In this document: one piece after another, positions 29,301-41,300 of the stretch
Layout: every line of letters begins with the position of its first letter
Position numbering within the stretch: position 1 is the stretch's first letter
Assembly (NCBI RefSeq): GCF_018143015.1
Contig: NC_054746.1
Coordinates: 37,760,687 to 37,824,686, forward strand
Length of the DNA stretch: 64,000 nt
DNA from: Lytechinus variegatus
Taxonomy: Eukaryota > Echinodermata > Echinoidea > Temnopleuroida > Toxopneustidae
Direction: 5' to 3'
Notes under the pieces: generated by a model
The model's database searches: none
The model's input: only the letters and a program-made list of their open reading frames with translations
What the model was told of the DNA's origin: nothing
Translations under genes and position numbers: made by a program

Positions 29301-32300
29301 ACGTCGGCATTTGAAACTGCGCTACTCGCGCTATTTTTAAGGATTATTCATGACTTTGAGTGTTGGTTTTTGGATTATTTTTAAATGGTAAGCGGAGCTC
29401 GAGCATATTGAGTTGTTATTCACTCGGCATTAAGCATGATTTTGGGTGATTTCGAGGGCGACTTTAGGCATTTCCGCGCAGGTCAACGATTGCGAGGTGC
29501 GCTATTAATCGCGCTACCAAATATGGATTAAGGCGCGCATGTAGCGCGCGATCGCTCTCGCGCGCCTTAAAATCGAATCCATGTTGTACCCCTTCCCCTT
29601 TAAGATGTCTGTTTGGAAGACTACTTTCAGTTTGTCACAACAGTCCACGTCTTGAACTTCAAAGGTCATATGATCGAGCCAAGTCAGCACTTCGGACTCC
29701 ACCTACAAATGTTCTTACAAGCCATTGGTATACTATTGATCTATAATATATTTTGTAATGCAATGAAGCTACATGTCAAAAGCTTATTAATAAGCATAAA
29801 TGTATGTAGAACTCTTCAATTCAAGAGAAAGATGGATCTGAGATACAGATTTTCATAAAGACTACCAATGCTTGACTACATGATGATTTATCCATATTGA
29901 TTATTGATATTATTATGTAGAGTTTGTACTTTGTAGAACTGCAGACTACAGTGTAAATGTACAAAATGAAGAAAAAATCCATGTTTTTACTTTGTGCACT
30001 GCAGTTGCAGTATAAAGTGAGAGGGCATTTTATTGTACACATAGAAAATTAATATTGTCGCTATATACACGTAGTTATCATCCGCTTTTGGTAAAATTCT
30101 GCCTTTGAGTCGGTCTAAATTAATGCATTAATTCTAAAAGGGAAATCTTACATGTAATTTTTTGAAATCTTTATTAGAAGTAGGCCTACATATTAATCCA
30201 TTTTGCATTTTTGAAGCACTATAAAAATGAAATAAATTTGGGAAATGTCATGGCTCTCTCATGAAATATTGAAGATGACTTGCAGTCTCTGAATATGTTA
30301 CATTGTAACTTGCTATTCTCCGGGGGGGGGGGGGGCACTCAGTATATAATGCATAGTGGGTATGTGCCGCGGAGGGGACCCCTATTTTTGCACTAAAATT
30401 TCTGTTCCAAGGCATAGCATTTTTGTCTTATTGAGAAAAAGAACAAAGAAATCCGCTCCAAAGCATACCATTTTCTTCTTATCGTGAAAAAGGAAGAAAA
30501 ATCCGCTCCATACATGTAGCTTCGCAAATTTTCAGTTACGCCGTTCCTGGTCGCATTGATCTGCTACAATGAACAGCAAATAGGGTCAAAAGCAGCCGCA
30601 GAGCGCTGTCCGATTATCGCCTCTGCGCTAGCGCACACAGCACCCGTGCCGCCTGGCTATAGCTGCATGCACGTATACCTGTTCCATTGGGATGCATTAC
30701 GCACTCACTTGCAGGCGACCCGTTCCAAGGACCCCGGTTTTCACAAACATTTGTAGTTCCGAAGCCCGTTCCGAGGGCTCATTTTTGCAATACATGTAAG
30801 CCCGCTCCAAGGCCCCCGTTTTTTATCTCGCCTGCGGCACATCCCTACCACTTTTTGGGGCCGAGTGCCCCCCCTTCCCTCCAAGGGCTATTCTTCATTA
30901 TGTTATTTTCATGTGATGGTATCTGCAGTAATTTATGTTTATTTTCATCTTATAAAATCAAATTGTTTTCAAATTATATTCCTATTCCTTATTCATACAG
31001 ACACTTGGGTGGTCATTATATTAGATTCTATAAAAAGTCATTTTGAGATCGTTACCAAAACTTGAATTTATCTTTAAAGCCTAGATATGAAAGTATGTTT
31101 TCATTGTTTTGGTCTATCCCTCAATGGTATCTGTCACTGAGCATTTCACTAGTACTGAAGGTTTTAAAGCTACATGTATATGTTATCACTTTTAGAGATA
31201 ATATGTATTTACTGTTGACAGATGATGATAAGATCAATTTGCATGCTTGATTTTTATCAATAATATTTGCCAAACTAGTGTACTGATCTGCTGCTAGATG
31301 CTTCTTCTTTCAAAACAAATACTAATATTGAATCAAGCAATTGCAAAGTGTTGCATGAGCTTCATCACTGATCAATAATAAAAAAAGTACAAATTTGAAA
31401 GGATATTTGTCATCCACTGAAGTAAACATATAAACCTGCAGTTCTTCTTCTTATTTTGGACGGATTCTGGCTTAAAGACATTTCCATGTACATGTAAAAT
31501 CTCAAAATACATCCACTGTAGAAACATGCTTTAACATGGTATAAACAAGATATGCCAATATTTTATTTTGATCAGGCTCTTGATCGTAAATTTTGATGTA
31601 CATGTATAGTCTGTAAATTCATAGTAAGTAAAACACAGTCTTTTGTTTATATTCTTCAAATCAGATTATCTAATCTAGTATTGAATTGGAAAAGTGACAT
31701 GGATTTTTTTCCCATTTTTCCCATTTTCATTGTAAAAATTTGAAAAAAGTAAAGGAACATACTGTAAAACAAAATATCATCAGAGCAAGTACATTCAAAT
31801 ACAGTGCGTCCTAGAAAAACGAAACCGAGATTAAGCGATGATTTATCGTAACTTAATCACAAATACAATAGACAAATGACCTACAAATGTAAAGCTTAGA
31901 ATCTCTTCTTTTATCTGATATTACTTAGATTATTCCTCATTCACGCATGAGTGAGCAAAACAATTTGAAGAAAGAAAAAATACCCAAAAATCATTTGGCG
32001 GGGGGGGGGGGGATCTGAATTTCAAAAAGAAAATCACATGCCTGAAAAAAGTTCAATATCTGCTCTTTTATTTGATACCTTAATAAAAAAAATGGTCTCG
32101 AAGTAAAAAAGTTATGTTCCCTCGAAACAATGCTTGTATTTCCATAATTTCATTAAATAAAAACGTGTTTTCACCGGTTACCCACAGAAGCTATCGCATG
32201 GTTAACAAAAGACTTAATGCATGGCTGATCGTAAATAAAACGGAGTGTCAAGTGAACGCTAGCCTCTAGAACTTCTTCATTTTATGAAATTATTGAAATT

Positions 32301-35300
32301 CAAGCCTTATTTCAAATAACCAGAACTTTGTTATTTCTTAACCATTTTCTGTAATTGAGGTATCAAATTAAAGGGCAGATATTGAACTTTTTAAAAATAC
32401 GGTTTTCTTTTTGAAACCCAGATACAGTCTGCCAAATGACTTTTTGATATCCCCTCTTCAAATTGTTTTTGCTCACTCATGCGTGAATGAGAAATAATCT
32501 AAGTAATTTCGGATGAAAGAGGAGATTCAAAGCTTTACAATGGTAGGTCATTTGTCTATTGTATTTGTGATTAAGTTATGATAAATCATCGATAAATCTC
32601 GGTTTCATTTTTTTGTGGGACGCATTGTATAATACGACTGGACAGACACTCTTTCCATCCCTTCAATGTAAATAAGCTCTTTGGCATCACAATTGACTTT
32701 TTTTCTACATTTGATTGTTCGGGAAGGAGTTGGGGGGGATTTTGGAAGGTTTCTCTAAACTGCAAGTCATTTTTCTTTTTAAAGGTCTCGGATTGTTCAC
32801 TGTTCATTGAAATCAATAGTTAATTGCTCTCAGGCTCAATGTGTCCTCTTACTTCCAGGAATTGATTTAGAAATGTATTTTGGAAAAAGGCAAGCCTTGG
32901 AATCTCTATTATTCTTTTGTGCACTGATGTTGCAATAATTCACATTCGTACAATTGAATTGAACAAACATGATTAGTTTTCTCCCCTACCTTTAAATTAT
33001 AGAAGCTACATGTAATAAAAGGCATTAGTTCTTGGATAACATCCAATCCATACAATAATCATAATAAATGGTGTAATATGAAATCTTTTATTAAAGAATA
33101 TAACATGGAAACAATTGCCAAAATTAATTCAGCATGCAAAGAGTTAAGGCTATTTTGAATGAGAAAGCAAGAAAACAGGCAACCTTGATATTTGGAAATG
33201 GGTCATTAATACAGTCACTACATGTAGTTCAATTGATATACTGTACCTTCAGCAATTTAGGCCTGCTCTGACCTGACATACAGTTAACAAAAATTTAAAT
33301 GTCAGACATCTAATTTAAAGCAAAATTAAAAATAGGTTTCCTCTTACTTCATGATAAATTTGAGAAATGAAAATAAATGATTTTTTCCCAGTCAACAAAT
33401 CATTTCAGCTTTTTTCATTTTTGTCAATGAAAACTTGGGTAGGGGTGACTAAAATTTGTACATACAACTGTAGATGTAGATTGGCATGCACACATTAATG
33501 CCTGCCCAAAAGGGGTTTAGAGAACCAGTGAGTTGGGCTTGATATTAGGCAGATACAAATATGGAGCCCAGAAATTGCTTTTAAGAACAAAATTATGCTC
33601 CCAATTAATAGGGGCCTATATGGTGAATATAGTGACCCTGTACCACGAACCATCCTCTCTGCGCACTTCGATACGAAAGTTAGTTTTGCAGAAAACGCAT
33701 TAAAAGAAAAGCTTTTTTAAAACCAGCAATAGGTCTACAAGAAAAGCAAATTACTTGCCAGTGTCTTCGTTCGATAGTTTAACTTTAGGTTCCAAAGTTT
33801 CATCCCGTATCTTTATATTTTCTTGAAGTGAATTATTTACGCCACAGTGGGTATCGTAACAGAGAGGACGGTTCGTGGTGAAATCGCGAGGCGCGATAGC
33901 GCTCTGTATCTATTCCACGAGGACGGTTCGTGGTGCGTGCAACGATGTGACATGTGTATAATGCACATGATGCTTGTCTGTTGTTAACTGTATAATTTAG
34001 ATTCTGGAAATGTTTGAAGAATAGAAAAAAATATAGACTTTTCAACTACTAATTATGAATTACTGTGTATATGTATGAACACTAAAATTATGTTCATTGA
34101 ATTTCATTTATTGGTATTATTGTTATGGTGTCGTCTTGTCTTCATGATTGAACAGAAACCGTGTGATTTATGACCGAGCACGTTACAATGTACATGTATT
34201 TAACTTAGAAACCTTATCAAAAATTAAGTTGCATCTTTCTTGTAGGAATCCAACAGAGTGAACAGACATCTTTTCATCCTACATGTACATGTAAACCCTC
34301 ATATTTCATGTACAGATAAAATAGGGATGCACAAAAACCATTGTGAAAAATGCTTACTGTGCTCATGGACCTAGTGTGATTCTTGCAAAAAGTTAGGCCA
34401 ACAGCTGAAACTGTTAAAGGGATGGTCAAGGCTGGAAATGTTTATATCTCAATAAATAAAGTGAATTTCACAGAGCAAAATGCTGAAAATTGTATCAAAA
34501 GTGGATCACAAATAAAGAAGTTGTTGAATTTTATATTAAAGATTTGCATTACTCCGGTGAGACGGTTCTTAGCATGTCTTTATGAATATTCATTAGGTGG
34601 GCTGATGATGTCATATCCCCACTTGTTCTTTTGTATTTTCTTTCATAAAATTAGGTTTATTTAAAAAATTTCTACCAAGAACTGAAACAATCGGATTAGC
34701 AACTGATTAGTTAATTTTTGCCGCATTTTATTTCATCATAATGGAGACACTTGAATTACACATGCATTAAAAATGAAACATATATGATTTCATGTAATAA
34801 TATTTAAAGGTAAATGCCAGTTTTGGTAACGATATCAAAATGAGTTTGTACAGAATCCAATGAAATGACCACCAAAGTGTCTGTTTGTATAAATAAAGAA
34901 TATGTGCCAAAGGATTCTGGAAGAAATTGTGTAATTGCTGAGAAATTAGCAAATAAGCACGGGATTCGGGTCAAGCGTCGGCACGACATTCAAAGCAGTA
35001 ATAATACACTGTCCCATGTGCGCTTATCTTTGTTGGTGATCTTAAGTGTGAATATTTTTCAGTGTAGATTTTAAGATTTCACAAAGTTCAGTTTACTTTA
35101 TGAGACTGTACCAGATCTAGATCCTCGATGATATACTGACAATTAAGCCTGGTTTTACATGAAATTTCTCATGAAATCAGTGTTTACTGCAACTACTGGC
35201 ATTTCTCTTCAACAAAAAGGAAAGTGGGGATGTGACATCATCAGCCCACCTGATGAATATTCATGACGATGTGCATATTACTGTTTTCACACAATATGCT

Positions 35301-38300
35301 TTAAAAATTAAAATTCAATTACATGTACATGTACTTTGTTATTTGTTATCCGATTTCGATGAAATTTTCAGCATTTTGCTCTGTGAATTATACTTAGATA
35401 TAAATATTTTCAGCCTGACCATCCCTTTAAGGTACCATACCCCCTCTCACATTGGTTTTCAAATTTGTCCAGGTGCTGTCATGAGATGGCAGCACCGCTA
35501 TAAACCCTCACATTAGAAAAGTTATCACGGCACAGTCCCGGGATAAATTCATGTACCCATTCACACTGCAGCAAGTAATTTTTATTATCTCCGTAATAAA
35601 AAACGTCATTCAGATTGAAAGATGAGAGTCTTAATACTAGATCACGGTGCCCCCACATATCACAAGTGGTTTATCCCGATGTTGTGGTGTGCCTTCACAC
35701 TGAAAGAACACTGCGACAGTTGTTGGGCTGTCCCGCTGATATTACTGGCTTGTTTAGCAATAATTTGTTGCGGATTTGCAAGGTGAAGTTATCCCGGTTA
35801 GTTAATTGTGTGTCCGAGAATTCACACTGAAGGCAACACCGAGCTAGTCTCGAGATTGTCCCGAGTCTCGGGTTGTTTGTGGCCAGTGTGAAGAGGGTAT
35901 TAGTGTCATAACTAATTTGATCCATTTATCATTCTGTAAATCTTTCTATCCTCCCTCTCCCTTTAATACAGGTGTGGCAGGTGTTCTTGTGGGGCATCCA
36001 TTTGACACAGTCAAGGTAATTGCTCACACAGAGTGTAATCATTCATTACATTACATTATTCAGTCTTTTTGTATGTGGATTCATGTTTGTTGTGTAGTCA
36101 TTGAACCATCTGTTCCAGTCTGTTGACATTGAATACAATATTCTCAATTGAAAAATTATTCACTCAGATTTTCCTATCTACTGTAGTATTGATATAAGCT
36201 CAGGATTTTTAGTACTGAGCTGAACATTTTATAATTTCTTTTGATTATTGAATTGCATATTTTTTTACATTACTGCCTAGAATTAATTATTGAAATTTTG
36301 ACTAGAACAACTTTTGTTTCACCTGCATAGCAGGGTGAGACTACAGGCGCCGCTTTTCCGACGGCGGCGGCGTCAACATCAAATCTTAACCTGAGGTTAA
36401 GTTTTTGAAATGACATCATAACTTAAGTATATGGAAAGTATATGGACCTAGTTCATGAAACTTGGCCATAAGGTTAATCAAGTATTACTAAACATCCTAA
36501 TAGAGTTTCATGTCACATGACCAAGGTCAAAGGTCATTTAGGGTCAATGAACTTAGACCATGTTGGAGGAATCAGCATCGAAATCTTAACCTGAGGTTAA
36601 GTTTTTGAAATGTCATCATAACTTAGAAAATATATGGACCTAGTTCATGAAACTTGGACATAAGGTTAATCAATTATCACTGAACATCCTGCGTGAGTTT
36701 TATGTCACGTGACCAAGGTCAAAGGTCACTTAGGGTCAATGAACTTTGGCCGAATTGGGGCTATCTGTTGAATTCCCATCATAATTTTGAAAGTTTATGG
36801 ATCTGATTCATGAAACATGGACATAATAGTAATCAAGCATCACTGAACATTTTGTGCAAGTTTCAGGTCTCATGATTAAGGTCAAAGGTCATTTAGGGTC
36901 AATGAACTTTGGCCGAATTGGGGGTATCTGTTGAATTACCATTATAACTTTGAAAGTTTATTGGTCTAGTTCGTAAAACTTGGACATTAGAGTAATCAAG
37001 TATCACTGAACATCCTGTGCGCATTTCAGGTCACTTGACCAAGGTCAAAGGTCAATGAACTTTGGCCGAATTGGGTGTATCTGTTGAATTACCATCATAA
37101 CTTTGAAAGTTTATGGATCTGATTCATGAAACTTGGACATAAGAGTAATCAAGTATCACTGAACATCCTGTGCGAGTTTCAAGTCACATGAGCAAGGTCA
37201 AAGGTCATGTAAGGTCAAAGAACTTTGGCCATTTGGGGTTTTTTTGTTGAATAACCATCATATCTCTGTAAGTTTATTGGTCTAGTTCATAAAAAGTGGA
37301 CATAAGAGTAACCATGTATCACTGAACATCTTGTGCGAGTTAGAGTAGTTTTCAAAGTCAGCACTGCTGCTATATTGAATCACGTGATGCAGGTGAGACG
37401 GCCAGAGGCATTCCACATGTTATGCTAATTTATGCGAAATTAAGTTTTGCATATTTTTAAAAGTTCACATAAAATGCTTCTTCTTCTTTATTTGTTGACC
37501 GATTTTGATTTCTTTTTTCTTCCATCTGGTAGAGCTTCATGAGGTCCACCAATCTTCTACACAGAATTTTGAAATTTTGACTAGAACAATTTTTATGCTA
37601 ATTTATGCATATTTTTAAAAATTCACATAAAATGCTTCTTCTTCTTTATTTGTTGACTAATTTTGATTTTTTCTTCCATCTGGTAGAGCTTCATGAGGTC
37701 CACCAATCTTCTACACAGAATTTTGAAATTTTGACTAGAACAATTTTTATGCTAATTTATGTGAAATTACATGTATGCGTATTTTGAAAAATTCACATAA
37801 AATGCTTAGAACTTCTTTATTTGTTGACCAATTTTGAATTTTTTTTTTCATCTGTAGAGCTTCATAAGGTTCATCAAACTTCTACACAGAATTTTGAACT
37901 TTTTTCAGTAGCAAATTACTTACGCTAATTTATGCGAAATTTATTCATAAATCACACACAAAAAAAATTCTTCTTCATTTGTTGATCAGTTTCAATTTTG
38001 TTTGCTTGATAGCTTGAGGTGGTGATACAAAATTTCAACATAGAATTTTGAAACTCATTAAATATGCTAATTTCTTCATATATTTTCAAAACTCACAAAT
38101 TATCTATTTATTTGTTGATTGATTTTGGTTATTTTTGTTCCATCTGAGAGCTATATTACATGTAGGTTCACCAAGGTTCTACATTTACACAGAGTTAAGA
38201 AACTTTGACTAGATAATTATTAATACTTAATTCATGTGAAATTTATTCATAGATCACAAAAAATGCTTCTATGTCATTTCTTCATCAATTTCAATTCCAA

Positions 38301-41300
38301 GTCCTCAATTTATGTCAATAATATAATTCACTACAGTGTCATATGAGCTGAAATTAAAATTGTGTTAAATTTTGTTGCGAGATGCTGGTTGAGCTCCACA
38401 TTATTGATGTGCTAGTTTGTATTAAAATCTTGAATCCCTTCAGGTTCGTCTGCAGACACAGAGCAGTGTTGCCCCCAAGTACTCTGGTGCCTTTAATTGC
38501 TGTATCAAGATAATAAAACAGGAAACGGTAGGTTTAAAACATAGTGTGTAAAACATTTCCATTATGTAAAGATCCCTTACACACCACTGAAAGGTAGCGG
38601 AATCAAACTGTTTTTGTTGTAAGATCTCCTCAGTGTTTTATACTGTACTTTATAAATTTTTGTCTGGTTTCTTTATTTGTTATATGGTCAACACTCTTTT
38701 CTCAGTAGAAGTGTAGTAAATCCATATTATGAATCTTGTTTGTCCCCCATGAATGTGAATGACTGGATTTTCCTTACACTTCTAATGTTCAGCGTCCCTT
38801 CTCCTCCTCAACTCAATACTCTCCTCTTAATGCATCTTGTATTACCTCAAACCATCAACCTCAAAGTTAAAAAGCCTTAATACACCATTATCAGTACTGT
38901 ATACTGCTCTACCGATAGATAAATAATTTGTTGCCATTTTTGTCTCGCCTGCATAGCAGAGTGAGACTATAGGCGCCGTTTTTCCGACGATGGCGGCAGC
39001 GTCAACATCAAATCTTAACCTGAGGTTAAGTTTTTGAAATGACATCATAACTTAGAAAGTATTTGGACCTAGTTCATGAAACTTGGCCATAAGGTTAATC
39101 AAGTATTACTGAACATCCTATTAGAGTTTCATGTCACATGACCAAGGTCAAAGGTCATTTAGGGTCAATGAACTTAGACCATGTTGGAGGAATCAACATC
39201 AAAATCTTAACCTGAGGTTAAGTTTTTGAAATGTCATCATAACTTAGAAAATATATGGACCTAGTTCATGAAACTTGGACATAAGGTTAATCAAGTATCA
39301 CTGAACATCCTGCATGAGTTTCATGTCACATGACCAAGGTCACAGGTCATTTAGGGTCAATGAACTTTGGCCGAATTGGGGTATATGTTGAATTCCCATC
39401 ATAACTTTGAAAGTGTATGGATCTGATTCATGAAACATAGACATAATAGTAATCAAGCATCACTGAACATTTTGTGCAAGTTTCAGGTCTCATGATGAAG
39501 GTCAAAGGTCATTTAGGGTCAATGAACTTTGGCCGAATTGGGGGTATCTGTTGAATTACCATCATAACTTTGAAAGTTTATTGGTCTAGTTCGTTAAACT
39601 TGGACATTAGAGTAATCAAGTATCACTGAACATCCTGTGCGCATTTCAGGTCACATGACCAAGGTCAAAGGTCAATGAACTTTGGCCGAATTGGGTGTAT
39701 CTGTTGAATTACCATCATAACTTTGAAAGTTTATGGATCTGATTCATGAAACTTGGACATAAGAGTAATCAAGTATCACTGAACATCTTGTGCGAGTTTC
39801 AGGTCACATGATCAAGGTCAAAGGTCATGTAAGGTCAATGAACTTTGGCCATGTTGGGTTTTTTGTTGAATAACCATCATATCTCTGTAAGTTTATTGGT
39901 CTAGTTCATAAAAAGTGGACATAAGAGTAACCATGTATCACTGAACATCTTGTGCGAGTTAGAGTAGTTTTCAAAGTCAGCACTGCTGCTATATTGAACT
40001 GCGTGATGCAGGTGAGATGGCCAGAGGCATTCCATTTGTTGTATAATTTCAATTTAAAATTAATTTAATCTTTTCTTTTTGGAGAAAAAGTTTCATTTTG
40101 CAATTGATGAACATCATATTTTTATTTTTTAGGCAAAAAATATCTACAATTGTATCTACTATGTATCATTATATAAATCGGAGAATTACTTTGCATAAAT
40201 AAAAACTAATAATGATGAGCAATAAGACTATTATCATGTCTTTAAAGTAATTAAAGGATAAGTTCACCCCAACAAAAAGTTGGATGTAAAATAAGATATG
40301 TAAATTAAAATATTTCAAAGTTTCGCTTGATTTCACAAAACAGTTATGCACATCCTGGTCGGTATGCAAATGTGGAGACTGATGACATCTTCCACTAACT
40401 CTTTCTTTTGTATTTTATTACATAAAATATGAAATTTTAAAGTTTTTCCTCATTGTCAAGTGAAACAAAGATGAATTCCTCCCTAAACATGTGGAATAAG
40501 CATTATTTAAATACTACATGTACACTGTATATGGTTGAATCAAGTTGGCCCTTATTTTCAATTCTGTAAAACGAGAAAAGAAATAGTGAGGGACATCATC
40601 GACTGTCTCATTTGCATGTCACTGAGTAGTGCATAACTGTTATGTGAAAAATAAGCGAAACTTAAAAATCTCATAACTTTCTTATTTTACAACTGATTTT
40701 GATGAAATTTTCAGCATTATGTGATTTTGATTTTTCTCTATTTATCCAAATCAACATTTTCTGGGGTGGACTTGACCTTTAAGTAAACTGATACAATGTA
40801 TGTATGCCGATTTCCTTAAAGTAGTTTATAAGTTGAGGTTTTAATATTTATTTGTTTGCCTATTTGGTTGATGACCAAGAATTGTTGGCTGATGGTATAT
40901 TACATTTTTCAGGAATTCTCTTTTTCTTTCTTAACCAGGTGTTTGGTTTGTTCAAGGGCATGGCCTCTCCGCTGGTAGGTCTCACATTCATAAACACTCT
41001 AGTGTTCGGTGTACAGGGTAATGTACAACGGCAGTTTGACCAGTCTTCTCTCTATAGCCACTTTATTTCTGGAAGTCTTGCTGGATTTGTGCAATCCTTT
41101 ATATCTGGGCCAATGGAACTCGCCAAAATAAAGGTACAGATAGATACACAAGGCAAGGAAAGGAAAGGAAAATACCATGGATCTATTGACGCCCTGCGGA
41201 AGATCTACAGGATGGAAGGGTTTCGAGGATGCTACCGTGGTCTTATGTTGACCATTGCAAGAGACACACCTGGTTTAGGTATCTACTTCATGTCATATGA

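Larger units (their letters stand above)
26383..30321 (+). other. SLC25A29 intron 1, first part
   Basis: Mostly unassigned AT-rich DNA. It holds a short dispersed repeat (26823-26911), a GT run, a three-unit tandem repeat and a GC-rich hairpin at about 29525-29570 (GCGCGCATGTAGCGCGCGAT...CGCGCGCC). No further exon was seen. Confidence 0.4.

Noticed and set aside
40852..40938. Upstream ATG extension of the long SLC25A29 frame
   Set aside because: Intron sequence: human alignment and a good acceptor place the exon start at 40939, and exons 1-3 supply the missing first carrier repeat.
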